DNA of 64,000 bases from positions 124,001 to 188,000 of the forward strand of contig NZ_MCGQ01000007.1 of the NCBI RefSeq assembly GCF_002242805.1. The letters are read 5' to 3'. The notes beneath the pieces are model-generated. The model had not been told where the DNA came from, did no database searches, and saw only the letters and a program-made list of their open reading frames with translations. Below, in pieces: positions 8,408-17,302 of this stretch. Within the stretch, counting starts at the first letter, position 1; each line of letters opens with the position of its first letter. The position numbers were made by a program, and so were the translations under genes. The DNA is from Streptomyces diastatochromogenes (GTDB taxonomy: Bacteria; Actinomycetota; Actinomycetes; Streptomycetales; Streptomycetaceae).

Positions 8408-11014
8408 GTGAAGAACCCCCACCTCATCGCCCCCCTCCTGGCCGCCGCCCTCCTCCTGCCCCTCCCCCCGGCCCACGCCGCGCCCCGCTCACCCGGCAAC
8501 GGGTGCACCGCACCGGGCTGGGCCCCGACCGCCACCCGGATCGACGCGAAGGACACCCACCACCCGTACGTCGGCAACGGCTACCTCGCCGCCCGGGTCC
8601 CGCCCACCGGCACCGGATACGCGGCCACCGGCGAGACGACCGGCTGGCCGCTGTACACCCCGCGCTACGACGGCACCTTCGTCTCCGGCCTCTACGGCCG
8701 CGGTCCCGAGAACACCGCCGGCCGCGAGGCGCTCGCCGCGCTGCCCACCTGGACCGGGCTCGACGTGACGGCCGGCGGCGAGACCTACGGCGCCCGCAGC
8801 CGGGTCGGCGGATACCGGCAGACGCTCTCCCTGCGCTGCGGCTACCTCCGTACCAGCCTCACCTGGACCGGCGCCGACGGCCGCCGAACGGACCTCACGT
8901 ACGACGTCCTCACGTCCCGGGACGACCCGCACACCGGCGCCGTACGGCTGCGCGTCACCCCGCACTGGGACGGCGAGCTGACCCTCACCGACCGCATCGA
9001 CGGCCGCGGCGCCCGCCGTGTCACGCGGACCGGCGCGGGGCCCGTCGACGCGCGCACGATCGGCGTGGCGTTCCGGACCGACGGCACCGGGACCGACGGC
9101 GCGGTCGCGTCCACGTTCGAGGCGCCGAGCGGGCGTCTCCGGCACCGCGGCGGCGGGAAAAGCGAGTTGAGTGCCAGTCAGGCCGCCACCCTTCCGGTCC
9201 GCTCCGGGCGCACCTACACCGCCACGAAGTACGTCGGCGTCGACACCGCGCTCACCTCCCGCGACCCCCGCTCCGCCGCCCGCGCCGCCGCGCACCGGGC
9301 CGCCGGGCGCGGATGGGCGGCGTTGCTCGGCTCGCACGAGGACGCCTGGCGTGCTCTGTGGGACGCCGACATCGAGGTGCCAGGCCACCCCGACCTGCAG
9401 CTCTGGGTGCGCTCGGCGCAGTACGGTCTGCTGTCGTCGCTGCGTGCGGGCGCCCGGGACAGCATCGCCCCGGCCGGGCTGACCAGCGACAACTACGCGG
9501 GCATGATCTTCTGGGACGCGGAGACGTGGATGTTCCCGTCGCTGCTCGCCACCCGCCCCGAGCTGGCCCGCCCGGTGCTGGAGTACCGGTACCGCACCCG
9601 CGCGGCCGCCGCCGAGAACGCCGCGAAGACCGCCGTGAAGGGGCTGTTCTACCCGTGGACGAGCGCGAGCCACGGCCGGCTGTGGAGCGAGTGCCAGAGC
9701 TGGCAGCCGCCGCACTGCGTCACCCAGAACCACCTCCAGGGCGACATCGCGCTGGCCGCCTGGCAGTACTACCTGTCCACCGGTGACCGGAAATGGCTGC
9801 GGGAGCGGGGGTGGCCGCTGCTCGACGGGCTTGCCCGGTACTGGGCCTCGCGGGTCACCGCGAACGCCGACGGCTCGTACTCCGTCGAGGAAGTGGCCGG
9901 TCCCGACGAGTACAGCAACGGCGTCACCGACGGCGCCTACACCAACGCCGTCGCCGCGACCGCGCTGCGCGCCGCGACCGACGCCGCCCGGGTGCTGGGC
10001 AGGCCCGCCCCGGCCGACTGGCGGCGCATCGCCGGACGGCTGCGCATCCCGTACGACCCCCGGCGCAAGGTCTTCCTCCAGTACGACGGCTACGACGGCT
10101 CCCCGATCAAGCAGGCCGACACCGTGCTGCTCGTCTACCCGCTGGAGTGGCCCATGCCGGACGGCGCCGCGGCCGCCACGCTCGACTACTACACCGCGCG
10201 CACCGATCCGGACGGTCCGGCCATGACCGACTCGGTGCACGCGATCGACGCGGCCGCGATCGGCGAGCCGGGCTGTGCCGCGTACACCTTCCTGCGGCGC
10301 GCCTACCAGCCTTTCGCGCGGGGCCCGTTCGCGCTCTTCTCGGAGTCGCGCGGCGAAAAGGCGGGAGCCTCCGACCCGCTCGCCGGCTCGCCCGCCCAGG
10401 ACTTCCTCACCGGCAAGGGCGGCTTCCTGCAGGTCTTCACCCACGGCCTGACCGGTCTGCGGCTGCGCGCCGACGCCCTGCACCTCGACCCGACGCTGCC
10501 GCCCCAGCTCATGGACGGCGTGCGCCTGTCGGGGCTGCGGTGGCGCGGGCGGACGTACGACGTCGGGATCGGGCCGGAGACCACCACGGTCCGGCTGCGC
10601 TCGGGTGACCCGATCCCCCTGGACACCCCCGAGGGCCGCCTCACGCTCTCCGGCACGGTCACCCTCAAGACCCGCCGCCCCGATCTCGTCCCGACCCCCG
10701 ACCTGGCCCGCTGCCGGCCGGCGGCGGCGACCTCGGCCGAGCCGGGGCTGTACCCGGAGGCGGCCGTGGACGGCAGCCCGGCCACCGTCTGGTCCCCCGC
10801 CGCCGAGCGCGCCGCCCTCACCGTCGACCTGGGACGGGAGGTGAACGTCGGCACGGTCCGGCCGACGTGGCAGAAGCGGCCGGCGTCGTCCGCCGTCGAG
10901 GTCTCGGCGGACGGGCGGGCCTGGCACCGGGCGGACGGGACCGCGGTCCGGTACGTGCGGGTGAGCGTGCGCGGGGAGGCGGTGGCGCTGGCCGAGCTGG
11001 ACGTTCGGGCCTGA
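8408..11014 (+). CDS. Secreted glycoside hydrolase family 65 protein with C-terminal F5/8-type domain
   Basis: An exported 868-aa enzyme related to GH65 (acid trehalases and disaccharide phosphorylases). It starts with a signal peptide (about 1-25, ending AHA|A). The N-terminal beta-sandwich is followed by the (alpha/alpha)6 barrel with FWDAETWMFPSLL (about 371-383) and the catalytic-acid motif EVAGPDEYSNGVTDGAYTN (Glu about 501). The last roughly 100 residues resemble a discoidin-like (F5/8 type C) carbohydrate-binding module. Extracellular location and the trehalase-like sequence suggest hydrolysis of trehalose or another alpha-glucoside rather than phosphorolysis. The GTG start at 8408 has no visible ribosome site, so the mRNA may be leaderless or the start may differ slightly. 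Confidence 0.85.
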   Translation: MKNPHLIAPLLAAALLLPLPPAHAAPRSPGNGCTAPGWAPTATRIDAKDTHHPYVGNGYLAARVPPTGTGYAATGETTGWPLYTPRYDGTFVSGLYGRGPENTAGREALAALPTWTGLDVTAGGETYGARSRVGGYRQTLSLRCGYLRTSLTWTGADGRRTDLTYDVLTSRDDPHTGAVRLRVTPHWDGELTLTDRIDGRGARRVTRTGAGPVDARTIGVAFRTDGTGTDGAVASTFEAPSGRLRHRGGGKSELSASQAATLPVRSGRTYTATKYVGVDTALTSRDPRSAARAAAHRAAGRGWAALLGSHEDAWRALWDADIEVPGHPDLQLWVRSAQYGLLSSLRAGARDSIAPAGLTSDNYAGMIFWDAETWMFPSLLATRPELARPVLEYRYRTRAAAAENAAKTAVKGLFYPWTSASHGRLWSECQSWQPPHCVTQNHLQGDIALAAWQYYLSTGDRKWLRERGWPLLDGLARYWASRVTANADGSYSVEEVAGPDEYSNGVTDGAYTNAVAATALRAATDAARVLGRPAPADWRRIAGRLRIPYDPRRKVFLQYDGYDGSPIKQADTVLLVYPLEWPMPDGAAAATLDYYTARTDPDGPAMTDSVHAIDAAAIGEPGCAAYTFLRRAYQPFARGPFALFSESRGEKAGASDPLAGSPAQDFLTGKGGFLQVFTHGLTGLRLRADALHLDPTLPPQLMDGVRLSGLRWRGRTYDVGIGPETTTVRLRSGDPIPLDTPEGRLTLSGTVTLKTRRPDLVPTPDLARCRPAAATSAEPGLYPEAAVDGSPATVWSPAAERAALTVDLGREVNVGTVRPTWQKRPASSAVEVSADGRAWHRADGTAVRYVRVSVRGEAVALAELDVRA

Positions 11015-11044
11015 CGGTCGGGACCGGCCCCGGCTCGACAACCC

Positions 11045-11074
11045 GGGTCAAGGTGGCGCTCGTTGCCCTACCGT
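11045..11074 (+). promoter_or_regulatory. Possible promoter giving a leaderless mRNA for the kinase operon
   Basis: A TACCGT -10-like hexamer (11069-11074) ends 6 nt before the ATG at 11081, with GGGTCA at 11045-11050 as a weak -35 at 18-bp spacing. No Shine-Dalgarno sequence precedes the ATG. Transcription could therefore start at the start codon, which is common in streptomycetes. Confidence 0.35.
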
Positions 11075-11080
11075 GTCCGT

Positions 11081-12781
11081 ATGGCGCTGCATCACCACAG
11101 TGACGGTCCTTGGCGCGTGAGGGTGGACGACGAGGAAGGCACGCCCTGTGGCGCCGGAGTGCTGCTCGACGACCGGCATGTGCTCACCTGCGCCCATGTG
11201 GTCGGTGACGCCGGAGCGGCACCCGGGGGCATCACGTCCCACGTGCGGATCAGCAGTGTGGCGTGCCGCCCGGAGTGGTCCCGCACCGCGCAGGTGGCAC
11301 CGGGCACGTGGGTGTACGAGCCCGGCACGCAGCGCGGTGACGTGGCACTGCTCGAACTCGACGAGCCGGCCGACTGCGGCATCCGGACCACGCTGTGGAA
11401 GGCACCCATCTCCGGCGGCACGGTCCAGGTGTACGGCTTTCCCGATACCGCACCGTTCGGCATGGGGACGGACGCGCGGCTGGCGGGATCCGGCCACCGG
11501 CAGGGCGAGTGGGGTCTGCTGAAGCGGGTGCGCGCGGGCGACCCGTGGATCGAGCCGGGGTACTCGGGCGCCGGGGCGATGGCGGTGGACGGCGAGTTCG
11601 AAGGCCGCGTCATCGGCATCGTGGTGGCCGACTTCGTCGACGGTGACGCGAAGGCGGCCTGGATGCTGCCGACCGAGACGATGCTGACGTATCTGCCCCG
11701 GATCCGGGAGTTCACCGGCGGTGACCGCACTGACGAACTGGGTTCCTCGCACGGTGAGTTGCCCGGCGATGTGCTGGGCGACCCGCTGCGGCTCGCGCTG
11801 ACGCAGGAGTTGACCCGGCTGCTCGACAGCGACTGGTCCGGCACCGTCGTCGTCGGCACCGGCGGTACGACCGCCGTGGGCGACTCCTGGCTCGTCCGTC
11901 TGGTGCGGACGGCCGATCCGGCGGCCCGGGCCACCGTCACCGACGCCGAACTCACCGGCGCCCCCGGGGACACGGTCCTCGGGCTCGGCGCCATCGACGC
12001 GGCCTACGACGCGCGCGGCAAGTCGGTGGCCGACGTCAGCGGCTACCTCACGGGCCGGTTCGGGCTCCCCGGCGGGGACGCCCACGAGGTGCGGCGGCAA
12101 CTGCTGCGCCGCAGGCCGCCCGCCTGCCTGGTGGTGGGCGGCGTCGACCGGGCCCAGGACCCGGAAGCCCTCGTGGAGGAGCTGCTGGGGCAGCTGGCCG
12201 CCCGCGCCCGGTCGCGCGGCGTCCGCCTCGTCCTCGGTTTCGAGGGAACGCCACCGGCCGACCTCGCCTACGACGTCTCCCTCGACCCCGAACCACTGCG
12301 CGGGGACGCCGCCCGGGGCGTGACCGCCGCCGAGGTCCAGACGGTCGTGGGACAGCTCGCCGCCGCGGAGGACACCGCGTCCGCGCTGCAACAGGAGTGG
12401 GGCGTACGCTTCTTCGCCGCACCCCGGCTGCCGACCCGCGCCGCGCCCCGGTTACGGGTCCGGCTGGCCGTGGCCCGGGCGACGGAGCCCAACCCCGAAC
12501 TCACCGCGGTCCACGACCGGGCCGTCGACGCCCGCGCCGCCCTGGCCCGGTTCGACCACGACCTGCGCCGGATGATCGCGACCTACCAGGACCTCAGCGC
12601 GGGCCTGGAACTGCACCGCGTCCGGGCCGCGCGGTACTTCGGCGACGAGGACCGACGGCTCGCCGAGCAACACGCCCCCGCCGCCCGCGCGCTGCGGACC
12701 GAGCCGATCGACCTCGTTGCCGCGCGCAAGCTGGTCGGGCGCTACACCGACGAGGTCAACCGACGGATCGAGGAAGGGTGA
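11081..12781 (+). CDS. Trypsin-like serine protease fused to a degenerate STAND-like domain
   Basis: A 566-aa cytoplasmic-looking protein (no signal peptide) and first gene of a five-gene operon. The N-terminal 215 residues form a chymotrypsin-fold protease with an apparently complete triad: His39 (LTCAHVV), Asp87 (RGDVALLEL) and Ser162 (GYSGAG). Residues about 225-430 resemble a STAND/AAA-type NTPase: beta-strand VVVGTGG followed by a P-loop-like TTAVGDSW in which the expected Lys is Asp, and a Walker-B-like CLVVGGVDRA strand. This suggests a non-hydrolysing scaffold. The C-terminal 100 residues are helical and charged. Proteases of this kind often act as effectors in bacterial signalling or conflict systems. 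ATG at 11081 is preferred to an upstream TTG (11063). Confidence 0.75.
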   Translation: MALHHHSDGPWRVRVDDEEGTPCGAGVLLDDRHVLTCAHVVGDAGAAPGGITSHVRISSVACRPEWSRTAQVAPGTWVYEPGTQRGDVALLELDEPADCGIRTTLWKAPISGGTVQVYGFPDTAPFGMGTDARLAGSGHRQGEWGLLKRVRAGDPWIEPGYSGAGAMAVDGEFEGRVIGIVVADFVDGDAKAAWMLPTETMLTYLPRIREFTGGDRTDELGSSHGELPGDVLGDPLRLALTQELTRLLDSDWSGTVVVGTGGTTAVGDSWLVRLVRTADPAARATVTDAELTGAPGDTVLGLGAIDAAYDARGKSVADVSGYLTGRFGLPGGDAHEVRRQLLRRRPPACLVVGGVDRAQDPEALVEELLGQLAARARSRGVRLVLGFEGTPPADLAYDVSLDPEPLRGDAARGVTAAEVQTVVGQLAAAEDTASALQQEWGVRFFAAPRLPTRAAPRLRVRLAVARATEPNPELTAVHDRAVDARAALARFDHDLRRMIATYQDLSAGLELHRVRAARYFGDEDRRLAEQHAPAARALRTEPIDLVAARKLVGRYTDEVNRRIEEG

Positions 12782-12790
12782 CGCGTACGG

Positions 12791-14935
12791 ATGAGCCGTC
12801 AGATGTGCAATCGCCCCGACTGCGGGCGCGGCGAGATCGACGCACAGGGCTTCTGCGACGTGTGCGACCGGCAGCCGCTGCCGCAGGACGACGCCGCGTC
12901 GGCGGACCGCGCCCCGGAACCGGAACCGCCGGCGCGGGGCGGCGCGCGGGTCGGCGTGGCGCACGTACGCCCGGACCCCTGGTACGGCCTCGGCCTGGTC
13001 GACTCCGATCAGGCCCCGCAGGCCCCGGACGCACCGCTGAACTCGTCGGACCCGGTCGCCGAGGACCACCGCTTCTGCGCCAACCCCTCCTGCGGGCAGC
13101 CGGTCGGCCGGGGCCACGACGGCGAGCCGGGCCGGACCACCGGCTTCTGCCCGCACTGCGGCACCCGTTTCGACTTCGCCCAGCCGAGCGGCCTCACCAT
13201 CGCCGGTCGCTACGACGTCGCACGCGTCCTCGGCTCGGGGGCGTACGGCGCCGCCTACCTCGCCCACGACCGCAACCTCGCGACCCACGTCGTCCTCAAG
13301 GCCCTGAACAAGTCGGTCGCCAAGACCGCCCGGCACGAACGGGACGTCCTGGTCGAGCTCCGGCACGACAGCATCGTCCGCATCCTGGGCTACGAGCACG
13401 AAGGGCCGCACCTCGTCCTGGAATACGTGCCGGGCGTTCCGCTCTCGGCCCGCGACGGCGACCGCCTCGAAACCCTCCTCGCACACGGCGTCCGCATCCT
13501 CCAGGCGCTCGACTACCTGCACGCCCGGGGCCTGCTGCACTGCGACGTCAAACCCCTGAACATCATCCGCTTCCGGGAGGAGAGCCCGGCGGGCGCGCTC
13601 GACCGGGTGCGGCTCATCGACTTCGGCGCGGTGCGCAGCCAGACGAAGGACACCGGGCCGGTCGTGGCGTACACGAGGGCGTTCGCGCCGCCGGAGACCG
13701 ATCCGGAACATCTGCGCCCCACCGCCGGCTTCGACCTCTACGGGCTGGGCATGACCCTGCGCGAGGTCTGCCGCTCCCGCTGGACCGACCGCTCCACACC
13801 GGGCGTCGACTCGCTCCACCTGCTGCTGGACCGTGCCACGGACCCCGGGCGACCGTGGCGGCGGTTCGTGTCGGCACGGCAGTTCGCCGAGCAGCTCAGC
13901 GGTGTCATCCGGCAGGTCGTGGCGGCCCCGCCGACGCGCCGTCAGGTGGCCCGGCCCTCCGCCCTGTTCGGCTCGATGCCCGAGGCGCTGCACGGCGGGC
14001 TGGGCGCGGCCCGCCCCCTCGCCCACTGGGTCGAGGCGCAGCCGGACGAGGAAGCGCTGCTGAAGATGCCCGCGCCGTTCTCCTCGCCGGATCCCGGCGA
14101 CGTCGCGGCAGCCCTCCCGGCCCCCCTGTCCGATCCCGACGACCCGGATGTCACGGGCCCGGCCGACAGCGCGCTGGCCGAGAGCCGACTCGCCCTCCGC
14201 AGAAAGGACGCCGCATCGGCGGCGGGACAGCTCGCGGCGGCAGCCCTGCCCGACTGGCACTGGCTGCCCGACTGGTACTGCGGCCTGATCGCGCTGGCCG
14301 ACGGGCGCCCGAAGCGGGCCTCCGTCGTGTTCACCCAGGTGCGCAGGGCACTCCCCGGCGAGCTGCTGCCGCAACTCGCCCTCGGCCTGTGCGCCGAGCT
14401 GCGCGAGGACCGCGCGGTCGCGCGGGCGCACTACAGCACCGTCTTCGACACCACCCCGGCCCTCGGCGCGGCCGGCTTCGGCCTGGCCCGCGTCCTTCTG
14501 CTGGCCGGCGAGCGCGCGAAGGCGGTGGACGTCGCCGAACAGCTGGCCAAGGAGTTCCGCTACGAGCGCGAGGCACGGGTGGCGGCCGTACGCCTGCGCG
14601 TCATGGTCCTCGCCGAGCCGGACCACCCGGCGCCGACCGAGGACGACGTGGCCCGGGCCAGGGCCGCCCTGCCCGGCCTCGACGTGGACGAGGCGGCGGC
14701 CGCCGCACTGCGCGCCGAGATCCAGTACGCGGAGTTCCTGCGCACCCACGACCGGCTGAAACTGTCCGACGCGATCCGCGCCCTCGGCCCGCACGCACCC
14801 ACCGAGCGCGAGTACGTCGCACTGGTGGACCTGGCGAACCGGCTGCGTCCGGCGCTGAGATGGAGATGGTGGGGAAAGCGTGGCAGAACCGGTCATTCCC
14901 GTTTCGGAGCAACACCCGGGGGGCTAAGCTCCTGA
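12791..14935 (+). CDS. PknG-like Ser/Thr protein kinase with zinc ribbons and TPRs
   Basis: A 714-aa soluble kinase with PknG architecture. Two N-terminal zinc-binding stretches (Cys6/11/22/25, and FCANPSC...FCPHCG at about 97-124) come before the kinase domain (about 138-400). Catalytic elements are intact: glycine loop GSGAYGAAY, VAIK-type lysine in VVLKAL (about 168), HCDVKPLNII (about 250) and DFG in LIDFGAVRS (about 276). A long helical TPR-like region follows (about 455-700). Mycobacterial PknG has the same order (rubredoxin-like, kinase, TPR) and controls TCA-cycle flux through a small FHA protein. The gene starts 9 nt after the protease gene, and the downstream membrane and solute-binding proteins resemble the GlnX-GlnH input of PknG. 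Confidence 0.88.
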   Translation: MSRQMCNRPDCGRGEIDAQGFCDVCDRQPLPQDDAASADRAPEPEPPARGGARVGVAHVRPDPWYGLGLVDSDQAPQAPDAPLNSSDPVAEDHRFCANPSCGQPVGRGHDGEPGRTTGFCPHCGTRFDFAQPSGLTIAGRYDVARVLGSGAYGAAYLAHDRNLATHVVLKALNKSVAKTARHERDVLVELRHDSIVRILGYEHEGPHLVLEYVPGVPLSARDGDRLETLLAHGVRILQALDYLHARGLLHCDVKPLNIIRFREESPAGALDRVRLIDFGAVRSQTKDTGPVVAYTRAFAPPETDPEHLRPTAGFDLYGLGMTLREVCRSRWTDRSTPGVDSLHLLLDRATDPGRPWRRFVSARQFAEQLSGVIRQVVAAPPTRRQVARPSALFGSMPEALHGGLGAARPLAHWVEAQPDEEALLKMPAPFSSPDPGDVAAALPAPLSDPDDPDVTGPADSALAESRLALRRKDAASAAGQLAAAALPDWHWLPDWYCGLIALADGRPKRASVVFTQVRRALPGELLPQLALGLCAELREDRAVARAHYSTVFDTTPALGAAGFGLARVLLLAGERAKAVDVAEQLAKEFRYEREARVAAVRLRVMVLAEPDHPAPTEDDVARARAALPGLDVDEAAAAALRAEIQYAEFLRTHDRLKLSDAIRALGPHAPTEREYVALVDLANRLRPALRWRWWGKRGRTGHSRFGATPGGLSS

Positions 14936-14993
14936 TACGTTCCGTCGAGGACGTCAGCACGCTCCGTAGGGGAACACGCAGCGACGCGATCGG

Positions 14994-16457
14994 GTGGTGC
15001 CGGTGGGGGACAGGTCACCCTTGGGACTCAGCTTTGCCCTGGAAGTGGACGCGCCCTCGGATCTGCCCTACGACGAGCGACGCGCGGATGCCCTGATCAC
15101 CGTCACGGCACACTCCGCTGCGGGCTCGGCCCCGCAGACCCCGGGTGCCGAGATCCTCATCATGGACCGCTCGTTGTCCATGTCCGGCCACAAGCTGGAC
15201 GAGGCGAAACGCGCGATGTGCGCGGCCATCGACACCCTGCGGGACGGCGCCCGCCTGGGGATCATCGCGGGCAACCACGATGCCCACGTGATCTTCCCGA
15301 CGACGGGTGGCCTGGCCCGCGTCGACGCCCGGACCCGGGAGGACGCCAAGCTCCGGGTCATCGGCCAACTCGCCGAGGGCGGCACGGCGATCGGCCAGTG
15401 GCTGGCCCGCGCCCACCGCCTCTTCGCGTCGGTGGACTCCCCCGGCACGGTGCGCCACGCGGTGCTCTACACGGACGGCAAGGACGAGCACGAGACACCC
15501 GAACAACTCCGCGACATCCTCACGTCGTGCACCGACCGGTTCGTCTGCGACGCGAGGGGCTTGGGCGACGACTGGCACTACATCGAACTCCTCCTCATCA
15601 CCCAGGCCCTGCACGGCACCGCCGAGGCGGTCGTCACCATCTCCGACCTCACGGAGGACTTCACCCGCCTGATGCGCGAGGCGCAGCGGATCGTCGTACC
15701 CCGGGTGTATCTGGGCCTGCGCCTCAACGACCGTTTCCAGCTCGCGTTCGTACGGCAGACACGCCCCGTCGACGCCGAACTGACGGCGCGCCAGCAGCAG
15801 GGCGACGAGACCCATGTGCCCCTGGGCTCCTGGCCCCCGGAGACCCGGCAGTACCAGGTCTCGCTCCAGTTCGACCCCCACAGCCTGACCGTCGACGAGC
15901 CCCTGCGCGCCGCCCGCGTCACCCTGCACGCCGAGCTGCCCGACGGAACCCGCGGGCCCTGCTCCGAGACCGCGGCCATGGTCGTACGCCGCCGCTCGAC
16001 ACCCGGCTTCGGCATCGCCCCGTCGCCCGACCTCACCCGCGTCGAGAACGAACGCGAACTCGGCATGGCCATGCGCGCCTGCGCCGACGCCCACCTGCGC
16101 GGAGACCTCGACCGCGCGGACCGCGAACTGCGCCTCGCGATCGGGCTCGCGGAATCCCTCCGGGACACCGCGCGCCTGCAGCTGCTGCGCGCGGTGGCGA
16201 CCAGCGGCCCCGACGGCCGGCTGCGGGTGCGGCGGAACGTCTCCCGAGGGCAGATGCAGGGAATCGGCGTCGACTCGACCAAGACCGCGACACGGCCGGT
16301 CGATCCGCACGAACTCGCGCCCCGCGACGCCGGGTTGCCGCGCGTGTGCCCGCGCTGCGGTACGACGTCGACGTCACCCACGGCCAAGTTCTGCGAGGAG
16401 TGCGGGCACCGGTTCGGGAACGCGGGTGTGGCCGGTGGACCGGTGGATGCGCTGTGA
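14994..16457 (+). CDS. vWA-domain protein with C-terminal zinc ribbon
   Basis: A 487-aa protein. The von Willebrand factor A domain (about 40-215) has a complete MIDAS: DRSLS (Asp58, Ser60, Ser62), a Thr in GGTAIGQ (about 131) and Asp in YTDGKDE (about 160). A beta-rich region follows (about 230-330), then a helical segment, then a zinc ribbon CPRC...CEEC (about 451-472). It has no signal peptide or membrane segment, so it is cytosolic. The zinc ribbon parallels those in the neighbouring kinase, which suggests a shared partner or complex. Several in-frame GTG/TTG codons (14994, 15003, 15021) make the exact start uncertain. It overlaps the next gene by 4 nt. Confidence 0.85.
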   Translation: MVPVGDRSPLGLSFALEVDAPSDLPYDERRADALITVTAHSAAGSAPQTPGAEILIMDRSLSMSGHKLDEAKRAMCAAIDTLRDGARLGIIAGNHDAHVIFPTTGGLARVDARTREDAKLRVIGQLAEGGTAIGQWLARAHRLFASVDSPGTVRHAVLYTDGKDEHETPEQLRDILTSCTDRFVCDARGLGDDWHYIELLLITQALHGTAEAVVTISDLTEDFTRLMREAQRIVVPRVYLGLRLNDRFQLAFVRQTRPVDAELTARQQQGDETHVPLGSWPPETRQYQVSLQFDPHSLTVDEPLRAARVTLHAELPDGTRGPCSETAAMVVRRRSTPGFGIAPSPDLTRVENERELGMAMRACADAHLRGDLDRADRELRLAIGLAESLRDTARLQLLRAVATSGPDGRLRVRRNVSRGQMQGIGVDSTKTATRPVDPHELAPRDAGLPRVCPRCGTTSTSPTAKFCEECGHRFGNAGVAGGPVDAL

Positions 16458-17302
16458 CCGGCGTGCGGTGGCGCGTACCCCATCCGATCGTGGCGCTGCG
16501 GTGGCTCAGGGCGGGCGTGCTGGGCCTGGTGGCGGTGACGGCGCTGCTGTATCTGGTGGTGGCGAATCGGGCCGGAGACCAGATCGCCGCCGCTGAGCGC
16601 ACGAACACGGCCATCGGGCACATCCACAACGCGTACCTCCAGGCCGGGAAGGCGGACCAGGCGCTCAAGGCCGCCGCCAAGACCGGGGCGACCGACCTGA
16701 TCGGCACCGGCGCCGACTTCGCCAACGCCACCGCCCGGGTGAGCTCCCACCTCACCTCGGCGACGGACGGCAACGCGGCCGGGCAGCAGGGACTGAGCCA
16801 CATCCAGTTCGTCCAGGGCCAGTTGGCCACCTGTGTGCAGATGGCCAACACGGCGGTCCTCGACGGGCCGCCGGGCGTGGCCAGGGCGCGCGACGCACTG
16901 GACGACAGGCCCGAGGAGGACGGCAGGAGTACGGTCCCCTTCACCGGCGGCCTCAGGCAGTCGCTCAAGGATCTCGAAAAGCTGGAGGTCGAGGCCCGCC
17001 ATGACCAGCTCCGGTCGGGCTGGCGCAGCCCCCACCTCCTCTGGCCCCTGTTCATCGGCCCGGTGACGGTCATGCTGCTGCTGGTCTGCGCGACCGGCTA
17101 CATCGTCGCCCACCACTTCCGGCGGTACCCCAGCCCGGCGCTCGCCGTGGCCCTGCTGGCCACCACGTCGATCGGCATCACCATGTGCACGACCGCACCG
17201 CCCTCCATGGCGATCGCGCTGCCCGTGCTCGCCGCCGCCGGTGCGCTCGCGTTTCTCGCCTATCGTCCCCGTCTCGCCGAGTACAGGTTCCCTCGCTCAT
17301 GA
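16454..17302 (+). CDS. Four-helix membrane protein, GlnX-like candidate receptor
   Basis: A 282-aa membrane protein: one N-terminal helix (about 14-34), an extracytoplasmic helical domain of about 155 residues (36-190), and three closely spaced C-terminal helices (about 194-220, 228-246, 250-270). GlnX, the membrane partner that links the lipoprotein GlnH to PknG in mycobacteria and corynebacteria, has a comparable layout with an external helical domain between transmembrane segments. The GTG start overlaps the vWA stop (GTGA) and its stop overlaps the next ATG (ATGA), so all three are tightly coupled. The assignment rests on topology and context, not on clear sequence identity. Confidence 0.7.
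   Translation: MTGVRWRVPHPIVALRWLRAGVLGLVAVTALLYLVVANRAGDQIAAAERTNTAIGHIHNAYLQAGKADQALKAAAKTGATDLIGTGADFANATARVSSHLTSATDGNAAGQQGLSHIQFVQGQLATCVQMANTAVLDGPPGVARARDALDDRPEEDGRSTVPFTGGLRQSLKDLEKLEVEARHDQLRSGWRSPHLLWPLFIGPVTVMLLLVCATGYIVAHHFRRYPSPALAVALLATTSIGITMCTTAPPSMAIALPVLAAAGALAFLAYRPRLAEYRFPRS

Noticed and set aside
8489..11041. 850-codon open frame on the minus strand opposite the GH65 gene
   Set aside because: It lies entirely antisense to a well-supported gene, is rich in Gly/Arg/Val without domains, and is the kind of shadow frame expected at very high GC content.
12397..15096. 899-codon plus-strand open frame overlapping the kinase gene
   Set aside because: It is out of frame with the kinase, Arg/Pro-rich and without domain motifs, whereas the kinase frame has intact catalytic motifs.
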